A DNA stretch of 64,000 nt from Isoetes taiwanensis (Eukaryota > Streptophyta > Lycopodiopsida > Isoetales > Isoetaceae), in NCBI GenBank assembly GCA_021234155.1, contig JAJEKV010000073.1, forward strand, positions 5,734,001 through 5,798,000. Direction: 5' to 3'. The translations under genes were made by a program, and so were the position numbers. The notes under the pieces are model-generated. The model ran no database searches. It had not been told where the DNA came from and saw only the letters and a list, made by a program, of their open reading frames with translations. Positions 33,370 through 47,397 of this stretch are shown piece after piece (the stretch's first letter is position 1; each line of letters opens with the position of its first letter).

Positions 33370-36300
33370 GAGAGTAAGAATTGGTTTTTCCATTAATCAA
33401 GAAAAACAAGCATGGTTGACCTCGCTAAGAAAACAAGCATATGGTTGAAACAAATGTCCCTAGATTTTTATCCATCACCAAGAGGTGAGGAGAACTAGTC
33501 AAAAGATATAGTCGAGTCAAGTTTGACTCTGCCATATGTCATTAATCATCCTTATATCTATATTCTACTATACATCTTCGCTATGCTATGGGTCTAACTG
33601 ACTACAACCATGAACATTTGGATAGTAGAAACGAACTATTTCACTAAAGAATAGGAGTTATTGAATTTGTAGCAGCCTTTTCAGATTGGTGTATGAGTTT
33701 GTAAATGATAAGAAGACCGCATCGATCCGAGCCTCTGATCGCCATCTCCGGAAGCAAAGGACAAGCCATTATATAAGTGCACTCCACATTGGGAGACCAT
33801 GACGGTTTTCATTGCCAAGAAGACTTCTTTATTTCCATTGTTCTCCCTCTCCCCGATTCATTAGCGCCGCTCTTTTTTTCACATGTATTTTGTTCATGCA
33901 CTCTTTATTGTTATCCACCCTCGTGTTAAGAGACACGTCTTTCATCGCAGATCGTGGTCGTTATTCCCACCTCATGGATGATGCTATTTTCTTTCCACCT
34001 CGAGGGTGATTACCACATTTCTTTAACATAGCTGTTCTTTCCTTAACTACAGGATCTGCTTTCATCTCTAATTTTGTGATGCTTATCTTCTTTTTGTCGT
34101 TGTTTTTCATATAACCTCATCCTCACATCGCTTTGTGCTTGTTGTTGTAGTGCCTTTGCCACGCCATCGCCATGCACGCTTTGGTTCTCTTTAACCATTC
34201 ACCCCGTGTTTTCTGTTCTCTCGCTTTGCTTGTAGTATTATGCCGCCCTCAAGCAGGATTCATTCCATCTTTATGCACGCATCGACCGCCTTCATCCCTC
34301 CGTGCTTACACACATTCAAGGCTGTTGGCGACCATAAGGGTGGGGTTTTTTTATCCCGATGAGAAGTGGTCGCCATTACCCTCCCATAACGCCTCGCGGC
34401 ACATTTCTTCCGTATGGAGTAGCTCTATTGTTCCTATGGTCGCCTCCCATCTCTATTATTCAAAACATTGTATACTGGGTGGATGAATGTTTTGAGAGAG
34501 GGATGTGAGTCTTTAGACCTCTTTGGATGGTCAAATTTGACTAATTTTGGCATTTTCTCATGAATAGTGAATGAATGATGGGTGTGATATGTTTTGACTA
34601 GAGAAAGATTCCTTTACAACTCTTAGGTTTAGGGGAAATAGCAATGGTGTGTGTGGGAGGAGGGCAAATGAGACTGAGATGTTTTGGATGGAATCAACAC
34701 AGAGCCTAGGGACCTGGATAATGCTCTTGAAATGAGATTCACAGTCAAAAGAACTTGATCAGCCTACACCAAATGAATCTTGAGGGGTCTCTCAAACTTC
34801 AACAAAGGGTCTTCAATTTAGGTTCAATCTTCTTGCTTGAATCTCAACTTCCTTGCCATACTTGTATGATGTCCAATCCATGTTCTCCCTTGGTTCTTCA
34901 TCACAAATGTGTTCGAAGAGTCTTCAAAGGTAGATGTCTTCAATTTTGTTGCTTGATTAGCTCATGCACACACGTGTCAAACCAAATGTTAGCCAAAGGT
35001 GTAGCTCATGCACATGGCTCTTCTATGCTGCCAAAATGTGGTAGCACCCCCGAGCTGATTGTTAGATATAATCGTAAACCATATCAAACAAGAGCTAACT
35101 GAGGGTTTTACAGGTCCCACCAAACTATTATGAAAAGTGGGGGTTTTAATGGACCCTCCAAACCTATTAAGAATGATGACATTTTGGAGTTTTTAAGGTG
35201 TACCTATGTAACAACCCCATAATTGTATGTGCCATAAGAAAGATTTAGAAAAGTAATGCTAGTTTTGGCCCTAGAGTAGGGCTTAAACGTGATGGGGCAA
35301 TGGTTATAGAAAATATTAAGGCATGGTCATAAGGGATAAAAACATTCAAACAAAAATATGTATCACGACATAACATGGGCTAAGGAAAGGAGGCAAAAAT
35401 ATATCCAAGCAATATATGGCTCAAGGGAATAATAAAGATATGAATGTAAGTGGCCATTAAAGGGCAAGCACCAATGTGTTAAGGAGGGGAATTTAAAAAA
35501 AAAAAAAACTAACAGAAATGCAGGGTTGAACAATAGTGCTAAATGGTTCTCTTTCAGTTCTTGTGCCAAATATACATGGTGCAATGGTGGAAAATGTTTA
35601 GTCAAATATTTGAATTTATCTTTCCTCTTTAGTTTTGAAGTGTTTGGGCAGGAGAATTGAGGCGTGGGTTGCAAAGGGCACTTGGAAACTTGGAAACTTC
35701 AAAAGGGATTTTCTAAACCTTGGAGGGGCACTTTGGCTTTCTACTCTTTAGGGGAAGTACATTTTGCAAGTGGGATGAATTTGGCCTCCAGATCACCAAA
35801 GCACTTTACCCATGATGGCACATTACGCACGCCATGATGGAGAGCCTCGCACTTGAACATAAAATCAGCTAAAAGTAAGAGAAGCTTGTACCGGAGGTAA
35901 GTTGATGAATCGTTGACGAAATTTCTAGTCGCGGTTTCATCAAGAACTCAAACGTAAAGTGGCATTTTTGAAGACATCTAAAAGTAATATCCTCGCGACT
36001 TATAAACCCGTAAAACTGTACATTGTGAACAACCAATTTATGCCCTATTAGTTAAAATTTCTTCACGCGCATAAACCTTTGGTGTCTTATTTGTCTGCAG
36101 GAATAGCTTGTAATCTTTTAAGAAACCTGTTTGCCTCACATTGAACCTCTGAAATACAATATGATCTAGAATGGCTATGTTAGTTCTACCATATAATCAT
36201 TCATAGACAAGATATGACAGGACTTCATATATTCCTCTTGCTCGATATATTCCAAAGCTTTCTAAATTGTGGACCTCCTAGCTTAAGCATACACAAGGTC

Positions 36301-36418
36301 CAAAGAAAAAAAGTGTGATGCTAAAGGGTGTGCTGGAAGTAGGATTTGTCATGTGTCGGGTCTCGCACGTTTTATTAAGATTTATGAAAACAAAGAGGAG
36401 GGACTTACCTGCTATTTG
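33370..36418. other. No gene recognised
   Basis: 3 kb with a few 65-115-codon plus-strand frames (33812-34009, 34172-34486, 34755-35102) of no recognisable family and no shared frame. No large repeat seen. Confidence 0.5.
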
Positions 36419-36547
36419 TCTAAGCTTCGAATCACTTAGTTTCATATCATGAAAGAATGATAGCAAATAATTCGCATTATCATTGATTGAAGGGAGCAAA
36501 CTATAACATGTGAATGGTGATGGAACTTTGAGATTTGACAAGTTCAA
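36419..36547 (-). CDS. Candidate exon, possibly mTERF-like
   Basis: The minus-strand segment reads NLKVPSPFTCYSLLPSINDN then ANYLLSFFHDMKLSDSKLRQ and IAG, ending exactly at a GTAAGT donor (36418-36413). The 'YLLSFF-D-x-L-S-D-S-K-L-R-Q-I' pattern resembles the helix pairs of plant mitochondrial transcription termination factor (mTERF) repeats, but one repeat is too little to be sure. No neighbouring exon was identified. The start is not defined. Confidence 0.3.
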
Positions 36548-39138
36548 ACTAGTTTTGATTTCTTATTGAAATGGCACCTCAAGAGTGGATTTTCTCTCTT
36601 TTTCTTTTCGTTTTCTTTCTAGAGAGAGAATGCCACTTGACCCAGTGTATTCAATGATTTCCAATGAGCAAATTTTGCCAATATGGTGATGGTGTATGCT
36701 CGGATTAGGAAAAGGATTACTATCTTCTTGACTTCTCAAAATGGCAATGATCTAGGAAAAGAGTGAAGTTGTGTGGACAATGGTTGTAGGTGAAAAGAGC
36801 TTGAATTCTCCTTGGGATAGGGGGTAAATGAAGCTTTTTGCCTCTAGAACAACCCATAATTCTCATTATTGGCCTTACATCTGTAAATACAATGGACCCT
36901 TGCTAAATAAAAGCTTGGTAAATGCTCTCTTTGGAATGTAAGAAAAGGTGAGGGAGTGGCAGTATGTAAGCCTTCATCTAAAAGTTCAAGAAATAGTTGA
37001 TCCAATAAGTAAACAAATCTCTTTGATCCAAGAATTTTGATTTGTGTCCAATTTCTCGATCAAACTTTACTTTCTACAACATCATCTTTGATTATTACCT
37101 CGTTATTTTACAAATGACATAGATGAACATTTAATTCTAATAGCATGCCACAATCCACATTTTGTAAATTTTAATTTATCTTTTTGATGCACCTCCTTTT
37201 GGTCCCATTTATTTACTATCCCGTAGATTGTTTTACAAGATGTATTTTGAAAGTAGGAGGGTGGATCTTTCTTAAATTTGATGTTTAAAAAAATTAGATC
37301 ACCAACCGATTAGGGACAACTTCAATTGGGGTATATTTAACATACATAAATGGGCGGAGGTATATTTGGAATTTTCTAGTTAGTTATTTAGTTTCTATTA
37401 GTTTTGAGAACCAACAGCTTTGAGAGCCATTAGCCCCCAAACAAGCCTCAAAGCCCATCTCTCTGTGATGGTGACCATCTCTCAAAAGAGATGCCTACCC
37501 TGCCATTCCTCACAAGACTGCAATCTACACACATATTCAAATCCTCCCACTCCCCAACTTCGCAAAAAGACTAAACAAATTTGGTTAGATTCAAATCAAA
37601 AAAGCTTCTCACTAAAGCATCTTTCCTAAACAGAGAGTCTTACTATAGGTTACACCATAACAAAAAATGATCCAATCTCTACAAAGAAGAGTTTTGATGC
37701 CCATGCCTCAAAGTGTCAAAGTGGTGTCATCTCAACCCCCTAATATTACCGCAAATATTATAAAACTTGCAACCTGGAAGAAAAGGAGTCAGCTGATAGA
37801 CATATTGCGATAAAAGTTCTATCAAGAACCTCTTTGCATGTCCATGCAAAGATGCATTTTGGACACAACATTCCGGCCAATTTTCATGTTCAAGACATGT
37901 CAACCAGGGTTTCCAATTTATCACTACCGGCCGCAAATTACCAAGAGTAAATTACTGAAGATATGGAACAAGAGAGCAATCGTGAAATGCTCTCACAAAC
38001 GTGAGAGATGAGCATTCACTTATCGAAATAAGAAGTCTCCGTGGAATAAACCAAGAACCATAGATAACCCATGCCAAACCGCCCCTAAATCGTTGATAAA
38101 CCATTATCTATGGGGACTGCTTGAAGCAATGCTGATTTTGTATTAGATTATAGTGCTGGCAAAACTAACACGGCATTTCTAGATTTTAGTAACATGCAGC
38201 CAGCACTTTATATTTGAATGATATTTGTGATTCTGTAAACCACCATGCAAAAAGCTTCGCCCTACATCATTCCCGCCAGATGAGAAAGCGATGTCCGCCT
38301 TAACCTTACATAAGACGGTAGTATTACAGCGGTCAGGATCTATACAATTTGACAAGAGGAATCTATTACAAAACTCATATAGATAAATCACTAAGTCACT
38401 TTATTCCAATTTTTCCAGATGCAATGATTCATTCAAGAATCAATATTTGCTTACATAGTATATTGATCATTAATTTGGTAAAGAGAAACATGAATCATTC
38501 ACCTTTCTCCTTTCGTGATAGGCAGATGTTGCTTATTTGTGCCATGTATAATGCATTGCCCTTAACCGCATCCATTTGGTGTAAATATGAGTGCACATCC
38601 GCATTTGGAAAGAGCAATATAATATAACGTAAGAGAAACTTACAAGAATCCAGCAGCGTTAAACCATAGCCATAATCACCAACGCCATATGTAGCCTAAT
38701 CCATGCAAAAGAACTGTCATACATTGATCAGATTATAACCATGCATCCAACTTGTGGGTGTGTATAAATATATTAATCTAAAATGCCGCTTCCACTTCTA
38801 TATCAAATGTCACCTGGGCCCCGTGATTCATATTGCATTTCCATTCCGCACTAGGATTCATGATTTCAATTCAATCTCATGGTACAACCAAGTATCATAA
38901 AATGAGAAAAAAGAAAGACTCTCGCTTATTTGCTAGGGTCGATGATTCACAATCATATAAGTAGATTTTGACATTAAGAAAAAGTCGCGATATGCATCAC
39001 TTAGAATATATCTCTAGCTTCTATGTTAAATTAACTCTTCAAAATGCTACTATACAAGTAAGTATAAAATTGAAACCATGAGCAAAACATAATATGATAT
39101 ATGTTGTAAGCAGACGGATAAGTAACCGTGAGTAGATA
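36548..39138. other. No gene recognised
   Basis: 2.6 kb without a supported feature. Minus-strand frame 38179-38391 and plus-strand frame 38349-38627 have no family signature. Confidence 0.5.
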
Positions 39139-39300
39139 TCTTCTTTAATTACATATGGCGGAGAAGTTTTACCGATATCACCGCGGTTAGGGTGGAACAC
39201 TCTATCAAAGACATCCGGATATCCATAATGCATTCGGGCCCCAAGAAAAGCGTGAAGTCGTGATCTTAGATTACGCCTTCTAGGCAACCAAAAGCATTTG
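39139..39300 (-). pseudogene. Callose synthase (glucan synthase-like) fragment
   Basis: Minus-strand reading gives LRSRLHAFLGARMHYGYPD then VFDRVFHPNRGDIGKTS and a diverged KEDIYS. Callose synthases carry a near-identical block, RxHYGHPDVFDRxFHxxRGGxSKAS...SEDI, in the cytosolic catalytic region. The match of about 16 residues (ARMHYGYPDVFDRVFH) is strong; the residues after RGD are eroded and contain a short insertion. The enzyme is a plasma-membrane beta-1,3-glucan synthase of nearly 2000 residues. Only about 50 codons are recognisable here and no other exon was found between 38 and 41 kb, so this is a relic. Positions nearby (39840-39960 minus) are open but unassigned. Confidence 0.6.
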
Positions 39301-40377
39301 CAATGTAAAATTGAGACCATGTATACTGCAAAAATATGACAAAGGTGAATACATATTAGTTAAATTCACATCTCACCTCTAGACTTTTTCCAATGCCTAT
39401 TGTAGCCACCAAGATTCCCTTGGCAAAAAGTGGCTTCTAAAACAATCGATTAGCATGAAGCAAAGCCACGGGTGAACAAAATGGCTCCAATAGCCATGGG
39501 CCCCAAAAAGAAGCCGTGAATGTAGAGGATTCACATATTTCAAATGATCATGAAAAATAAACTCATTAGGTTTTATCCTTCCTCAATCATGATGTCAAAG
39601 TGATTCAATAGCAAGTGGCTTTGTCGCCAGACATATCCTCAGAATATGAACCGGGAATGCGCTCCATTACAACAATATCAAATAGAAGTCCTTAAAGTGA
39701 GATGGCCATGGATTTGTTCCACTGCGGCTCAATAGTTCCTACAATGCTACATGCCTTTAAATGCTTGAATATGTATGGTTTCTCTGAATTGATAAAAGCG
39801 CTCTATATTCCATTGTGTTATACGCCTAAGTGCCATCTCACCTTTGTCGATGGTAGCATGGTTTGTAATCATGTATAAGAAACTTGGTTCGCAATCCCAG
39901 AAAATGCTGGACTGCCAGTTTATAGAGAAGGAAAAAAACACGCACAAGCGGATCGCCAATGCAAAGAATAGAATCTAGTCCATCAAGGGCACCATGCATC
40001 GCTTCCACTCCAAATCTTGTTCATTTGTGCCACTCATTATTGGGCCACATCATCAACCTAGCAAGATCTCTAGATATAGTCATTCACAAGAAATTGTGAT
40101 AATTTGCAGAGGTAAGCACTCCCCGCCGCTATATTACGCCATCATTTGAAACCTGAATAAGCCCAGCCTATGGCACCTCTGGACAATTCTGGGACCTTCC
40201 ATGTGATTTTATGCTTTGTTAAGGTAACCAGATCCGCTTACAATCAATCCATGTATCAAATTACCTTACTAGTGCAAGGCTATGCAGCGTGCTTATCGAT
40301 TGCAAATCTTATGTATTGGATCAGCAGAGGCCATCGCTCAAATTATATACTCAATTGGGTTAGGAGTCCCAAGAATG
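39301..40377. other. No gene recognised
   Basis: Minus-strand phrases such as ERIPGSYSEDMSGDKATCY (about 39675-39615) and NWQSSIFWDCEPSFLYM (about 39920-39870) look protein-like, and the latter frame reaches a possible GTGAGA donor. They could belong with the callose synthase relic or to another dead gene. I cannot assign them. Confidence 0.3.
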
Positions 40378-40456
40378 GAACCTCCCGTCTTTTTCTATGG
40401 AAACCTCCCCCAGCCTTTCAGCCAAAGCCTTGGAGGTTTCCAATCTTGCTAACCCG
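40378..40456. repeat. GGAAACC-motif cluster 3 (GGAAACCTCCC type)
   Basis: GGAACCTCCCG, GGAAACCTCCCCCAG and GGAGGTTTCC within 80 bp. This is the CTCCC variant also seen at 45028-45476 and 55143-55566. Confidence 0.7.
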
Positions 40457-40559
40457 GGAGGTTTTGTAAAATTCCAAAAATATATTAATTTTTCTTTACC
40501 ATTGCCAGCCTATTCATAATAACCTCAAATTTAGCTCCATTACACGCTTCGTAATATCT

Positions 40560-40775
40560 TTACGCCATTTTGCTCGTGGATATGGCGGTCGGTGGGCTGC
40601 CATCATGGCGCTTCAATATAGCCTTGATCTTCAAGCTGGATGCACTTTACTCCAAAATCTCTGCCTCGTGATCTAGTTGTTCCGCTCGCCTTTGAGTTTT
40701 TATTTCTTCGGCATTCGTATATGAATGTCTTATCACTTGCTCGTATTCTTCTTGGAATCCCCACTGCTTGATCAT
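40560..40775 (-). pseudogene. Unidentified coding fragment with coiled-coil character
   Basis: The minus-strand frame starts MIKQWGFQEEYEQVIRHSY and continues NAEEIKTQRRAEQLDHEAEI with a stop after LE. The same frame stays open for SASSLKIKAILKRHDG to a second stop at 40560. It is charged, with heptad-like spacing. Family unknown. It may be the tail of a dead gene. Confidence 0.35.
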
Positions 40776-43700
40776 GCAACGCAGAGTTGGCTATGCATAA
40801 TGCTAGACTGGCGGTAAACCAACAGGTTCGCTTCTGGCATCGCGGGCTTCCACCGCACTATTGCTATGATATTAACAACCTAAGTACGCCTCGAGTATAT
40901 CCTAGGAACCGGTAATAAGTGATTCCGGCCTCGACCGTGGGTAGACATTACGCGTGCCCAGAATGGCCTGGTTTGCTGCTTTGAACTGCCATAACCTATT
41001 GCTTGGGTTGGAGACATTCTCGACAAATGCGTGCGGATCTCACCGGAATATTGTGGAAGATATGATTCAAACTTCCTTTGGCAAAGCACAAATCCAGCCA
41101 TTCGAATATAAACAAAGGTTTGTCTGGAGCAATTTCATTTTTGCATGTCGATGTACTTTGAACGATAGACTATTCATGTCACAATGTTTTATTTGTTATT
41201 CGATTTTCAAGAGCCAAGATATCTGATGGCAAATAACTTTGATCTTAAAAGATAATAAAGAAAACATGTACGTGTTAGGCTTTTGTTTGTATGAAATTTT
41301 TCTTAGAAAATATACAAGAGGCTAATGGATTTAATGGCTCCCTCTGCCTTTTACATGACCCGCATAACCGGAAACGTAGAAGTTTTGCCTTTTAAATAGC
41401 ATTTGCAAATGCGCGAGCGCTTGCCTTGAAGTATGGAGCATGTTTTAATCTCTTGTTTACTCGCTAAATAATATGTGAACTCCATTACTTAATTTACTCA
41501 TAGTGAGGTGAACCCTAAAAAGAGTACGTGAACCCTCTAAGAGGATTACATCATGGCTTGTTACCGACATTAATATGTTTTGGTATGTAGGTGCATCGTG
41601 AGCATGTAAAAGGATAGCTTCAGAGTATGACATGAAAGCTTAAATATCCCTCGGGCGTAGAAATTGGCTATCTTCCGAAAGTGGTGTACAACATGCAAAG
41701 AGTTACTTTGAAAATTCAACAAATTCTAAGGCTAGGGTTAAAATAGCTCTCTCGAGTAAGGTTTTTTATTTTAAAGAAGTCCTTTGTTTATGAGCTAAAT
41801 TCCTTAAAGTACAATGTTCCTCCCGAAAGAATTCAAAGGAAGTTCCATCAAGGAACACCTTGTATAAGCAATTAGTTTGTGGATTATTATTCTTGCAGCA
41901 ATAGGAAGAGCTGGACTCAGATTCTGTAGCAATAGCTATTTTGTGATGGTGCATTTATTGGCTCCCCCATTTGACCCTGGATTCCGTGGGGGTATTTTGA
42001 CTGAATAGGGGGTAGCTAGACTCCCTGGTTTTGCATGCAATTGCTATTCCACAAGCTCTAATGTAATTCCCCTAAGTTAAAAAATATTTCACAAGCTCCA
42101 ATACCCCCCCAAATTAAAAAACGCTGAGGGCTCCAACTCACTTCCAAGGAAACCTGTAGTGCTTAATGAATCCAACCATCTCAAGGCCACGCAAAGACAA
42201 TTTTAATAATATCGCATTCCTCACAATATAAAATTATAGATTTATTCCTCGCCTCGGCCAGCCGAATCCAACCCTTCGGGGATAATATTTCGATTTTGTG
42301 ATAGAATTCATGGGGTGACAAGGAAAGGACCTAAGGTTCAACAAAAGAATCAGGAAAAAGTGTACACCCCTGACAACCACAAACAACCACTATATTGTGG
42401 AGAAAATAGAAAATGTAATCTTGACAACATAGGCCTACTGGGAACTAAATAGCTTAGAAAAATTAAATCTCAGCTAGGGTAGGAATTGAACCCCAGGGTC
42501 CGCTTTGTTGTGGGTGTAGGTTATTGGCTATTACGTGGGGTAAGGCTCCGGCGAATTTTTCATGGTTTGGAAATTGGACGCTGGCCATGATCAGACCCAC
42601 CTCGTCACTTAAGCATCCTTGTTTAACCCATCGGGTTTCGACCATAAGAAAATGAGAGGGACCCGGTTGACTCTATGGGAGTGGAAAAATCAAGATAACT
42701 TAAACATTCTAAGCGGAAACCCGCCTTAGTTCTGGAAAATTGAGAGGTTTTAATAAAATATTTTAAAAAATAAAAGGCCGAATTATTTAAGCGCGTGTGT
42801 AATTAATAAAGGCGGATATTAAAAAGCTAACGGATCAAACGGATCGTGGAGGTTTTTTTAATTGAGCATAAGTATAGATGGTAATGTAATGAAAAAGTAA
42901 AATGATTAACTAATTTATTATTAATGTTTTGCCTACATTGGGAAGTTGATTTTTAATGGTAAAAGGTTGAGCATGGGATAGAAAACACTAGGTCTTAAAT
43001 ATTGTTGGATTACAACAAATTGTTATAGAAAATGCCAATTGAAAATTTTAGGCAAAACAAAGCTGCTCTGGACATTTACTTTAGGGCAGCGTGGAGCATC
43101 TAGAACCATGCTCATTTAGGCTGCAGGTACGAATGATCTCGAACCGCGAGATATTTAAGCAAAATTATCCGAAAGAAGATATGACAAAGATCGATTGAAG
43201 AACCCACCAGCCTAATTTAGGGCATGAAGTCGCGACCGAACCGGCTTGCATAAGGATTGTGTTTGGCTATTTAAAGCATGCAGCCACTTAATAAGGTAAT
43301 TCCCTCGCTTTAGAAGTAGAAGGCCGCCACCCGTGGTCGACCGTAGCAAACATGCCAAGAAAGAAAGGGGACTTGAACCGCTACCCCTAAAAGGATAAAT
43401 GGGCAAAGCAGTAATGAAGGGTTAGTAAGAAGATTTATCGTAAGATCATAAGTCAAGTTGAAGGATTCCTCGCCTTTAAAGGCTTGCCAAAGTGGGAGAG
43501 AAAGATAAAGGTGATAAAGATTGTAGTAATTCCTAAAACCCATTTCGTGAGTGCATGGGAATGTTTGCCTGCCGCATTAACCGCAGATGCCACCAAGGAT
43601 GATACATACTTAATTTGCATACAACAACAAAGAGGCTGATTGTTCTGAAGGGACCATAATGGAGAAACCAAAGGGATCTACTCGAATCTCTAAGGTTTGA

Positions 43701-44261
43701 TAGGATTAATTTGAGAGTTTAAATTGATAAGCATATTGATGAGTATTTAGATGTTGATTTGGGTAAATGAACATGATCCTAAGTAGGAAAGTTAAAAAAT
43801 ACGACATACCCGCCTTAGCTCTCGGGTGATAATGATGCCAAAAATAGCCCTTTAAACGATCTTATGACTCATTTCTCTTTGGAAACTTCGCGAAAGTATT
43901 TATCGTAGCAAAAATAGGTGGTGAGTTTAGATAATCCCTCAAGGAGTTCCATGACACCCTTGGTAGCTTAGGCTTTTACCCACCTACTATGGCTAACCTG
44001 CCCTTCGGGTTCTACCTGTGTACCGTGATTTCCTTGTTTCGCTTTGTATTTTCAAAAGGAGATTAAAGCAGATCCATGTGATTCCTGAAGATGGGGAGGA
44101 AATATGGCATTCATAAACATTTGTTTTCAGTATTCTTGGTAATATCTTCTTGCAATAGATTAGCAGTTGTATGGATATATTTATGACAAGAAATGTTTTG
44201 GCTTATGGAAAAGACCTGTTCAAGGTATGAGTTAACAATGGAAAATATTGAGAAAGTTTTT
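40776..44261. other. No gene recognised
   Basis: 3.5 kb without a supportable gene. On the minus strand, GGTTCAATTCC (about 42487) and GGTTCAAGTCC (about 43380) resemble tRNA T-arms, but no tRNA fold accompanies either. Confidence 0.5.
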
Positions 44262-44515
44262 AATTTATTTGCTGGGTACATGGTTATTTATAGAGATCTT
44301 GTGTAAAAATGAATGTAAATGAGTCTTATGCATTTGCTTTATTGTTTATTTACTAGATACATGGATAGGAATATGGATTATGGTTGGAAAATAAGCTTAA
44401 AGGAGTCTTGAAGCATTAGTTATCTAATCTATTTGCTGGACATAATGTTAGTAATATTTGCTTGAAAACGAGTTTTGAGCCTATATTGGGTAATGTATTT
44501 GATAGATACATGGGT
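44262..44515. repeat. Degenerate tandem repeat, about 80-bp unit
   Basis: Variants of TTTATTTGCTGGGTACATGG recur at 44264, 44346, 44428 and 44494, each followed by AT-rich filler and a GTTTTGAGCC- or GATCTTGTG-like phrase. Strongly diverged and non-coding. Confidence 0.55.
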
Positions 44516-45027
44516 ATTAATAAGGATTTGGCTTAAAAATGGTTTTAAAAATCTAGAGCATTTGCTGTTTGCATGCAAAACAGAAATAAAGAGGGGACTA
44601 TAGCTATGATACATTTAGAAACATGCTGGAAATCTGAGGCAGAATGCGGTGAATCTATTTTAATAGTCACTTGGTTTAGTATGGTAAAGGCAATAGAATG
44701 AAAATTATTTGGAACGGGGGAGTATTCCAACGATTACTTATTATGGTAATATGGTAAAGTTTGCTTAGCTCAACATATCATAAGATGGAAGTAGAAACTT
44801 AAAATTAATTTTGGTAAATAGTTAAACATACCTCCATTGTGGGTTCCTTAAATGGGAAAGATTCATGATTAGAATTGAATATATGATAAAATATTAAACC
44901 AGGACATTGACCTAGACATAGGTTTATCTGCTTATGTTTAGGACTGCAAATTGGGTTGTCTTCTTGGCAGAAAAAAGAGGTTCTAGTTGTCTGATTGGAG
45001 GTTTTTTTTTTTAATTTTATTTTATGG

Positions 45028-45476
45028 AAAACCTCCCTAATTTTCCATAGAAACCTCCCCTGTTTTCTTATATATGGAAACCTCCCCTAGTTTTTCAGGA
45101 AAGTTGGGGAGGTTTCTAGGGAAAGGTCTATTTTCTAAATTGGAAACCTCAAAGTTAGGGACGGGGAGGTTTCCGGGAAGATGAGGGAGGTTTTCAGGAA
45201 AAGTTGGGGGAGGTTTCCACTGAGGCTACATTCCCATGCGCCTCCAACCGGACTCTAAGATTCAAGGCAAGTAACCGGAGAGTTCAGAAACCCCCCTCCA
45301 TTTCTGAAAAATCCAAGCCAGCCTTGGAAGTTGACCTCAAATTTTGAAGTTAAATATGAACATGGGAACTGTTTCGACTTCAGCTTGACAAGAAATTTGG
45401 AAGTCCGGTCTGTTTCATGGGAACGTAGCCTGAAAGTGGGGAGGTTTCAATGGAAAATTGGGGAGGTTTCCATTGA
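45028..45476. repeat. GGAAACCTCCC cluster in copy A
   Basis: About a dozen GGAAACCTCC or GGAGGTTTCC blocks in both orientations at irregular spacing, with non-motif DNA between. Its counterpart is at 55143-55566. Confidence 0.85.
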
Positions 45477-47397
45477 ACTCCAACCAAATCAGGCGTAGAA
45501 AAAACAATTGAAAGGCTATGGTGCTTCTTCCTTTCTTTATTTTTCTCCTTCCATTTCTCTCTTTCTTGAACTTCTGTCTTCTTTGTGCAGGAACAGGAAG
45601 CTTATGTTCGGAACAGAGCTATGGCAATGACAGAGGCAACTATGGCGTAGGATCCTCTGTAGATCCCGTAGCAGGTTATGGCGGCAAACAAGCGTGCTTG
45701 GTCGATTCTTGCAGGTCTAGGAGACAAAGGATGGATCAGGCGGTTGTGGCAAGAACTTCCGTCCCTCCTTTTTTTTTAAGACAGCTTCCCTTCTTGTGTA
45801 ATTCCTGCAGTGGGGTTTCCGTACAGATCCTTAAAGATTTAGGGTCTTGAAATTTGCAAGAATGGAGGAATGTAGGTTGTTTCTTGGAATGGAGCCATGA
45901 AAAACGAATCCTTTGACTTTGTTTTACCACTGCTGCAGGTCTGAAACACAGGGTAACGGATTTCTTATTATGCATGGCAGCTAAAGATTTGCATAGGGCT
46001 TTGCATAATAGCAAGAAACTGAAAAGGCTAGCGGATTTTCAATGAAACTTGGCATAGAATGGCCGTTCCTTCAAAATTATGGAACGAACACGTTCTGGCT
46101 GCCTTGTCGTTCCTAGATTGAACGCAGAACGCCAAATGAAGCTGCTCACTTGAAGATGGCAAGAACGGCCGTTCAGAACGCCGTTCTGCCCTAAATTCAC
46201 CGTTTAGAACACCCTTCCATGCCATGCCAAAATTTTAGGGCAAAGAACCAACGAAACAAAAGGAGGAATTCTTAATTCCACCGCCTGGTTCACGGTTCTG
46301 GCCGCCCACAAACCTTCTTCCTTTGCATCCATGATTTGCAGCCCAGATTTGCATATGCTACCCGGATATGCATGAGTTGCAGCCGAGTTACAGGTTAGCA
46401 TGTTCTTGCATCCTACATCCAGTTCCTTTGCAGCTAAACTGAAAGTACTAATCTTTTACACTGTACATTCATCTTCTTGAATTTTTTGCTAAAGACCGAA
46501 CTGTATTTATCTTGTTTATGAATATTTGTCATGATGTTCTCGAATTACTTGTATCTAAATTCATTAACTGGATATTTATGTTAATCCTTAAGCTTTATTT
46601 GTATTTACCGCCATACTTGGAGACCGCATTCTCGATAAATATTAATGTGCTTCCGATAATTAAGTGGTTTTTGAAAACTGCCGCCTGCCTGGGTTCCATA
46701 TTGAAGACCTCATTGCACTGCCTCTTAGAGGTCATTGTTCCAAAAACGCCCGCTCTCTATGCCAAGTTTGATTTCTCATATACAGAGCAAGAAGAAGCGC
46801 TAGGCATTAAGAGATGAACATTTGTTCTGGAGGGCTGGCTTCTTGTCAAGCTCTCCTAAAAAATTATCCAACCAGTATCACTATCAATACTATGCGTCAC
46901 CAGGATCAAGCATCAGAAAATATGAAAATATGAAATACTATAGCTTCTTTCTTCTTGTTGTAGCATCTTCTTGCTAATTTTTCTTCTTATGTAGCATCTC
47001 CAGGAAGCAACTTTTTCTTTTTTCAGTATGGACTCAAACAAGGGAAAGAACCGACAATTAAAGCTCTTGATATGAAAATCATTGATATCGAAATCTCTTG
47101 GCAACATAACTTAATGATGTGGTTTTCCTAATTCCACAATCATCTCGTGAGAAGTGTGGCGCATTCTTTGGATTTTGCATTTCTTGAGAGGAGAATGTGA
47201 AAATAGTGAGTGAAAAGAAAATGGACGAAAAAAACGGCGTGGAAAAAATCAGAAACAAATAGAGCGTCAAAAAACATTTGAAAAGCGGGCAATGGAAAGT
47301 GTCGAAAAAGAAAGTGGAGAATAAGAGAAAAAATGTGGAAAAAAAAAAGGCCGAGACAAATAAAACAATGGCGGAAGGAACTTATACCTAATCTGGA

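Noticed and set aside
33130-33460. Complete retrocopy ending at the T20 run
   Set aside because: No target-site duplication and no recognisable insert sequence; only the poly(T) is supportable.
42460-42660. tRNA or SINE with GGTTCAATTCC T-arm-like box on the minus strand
   Set aside because: No acceptor or anticodon stem and a poor A box. A second such box near 43380 also lacks a fold.
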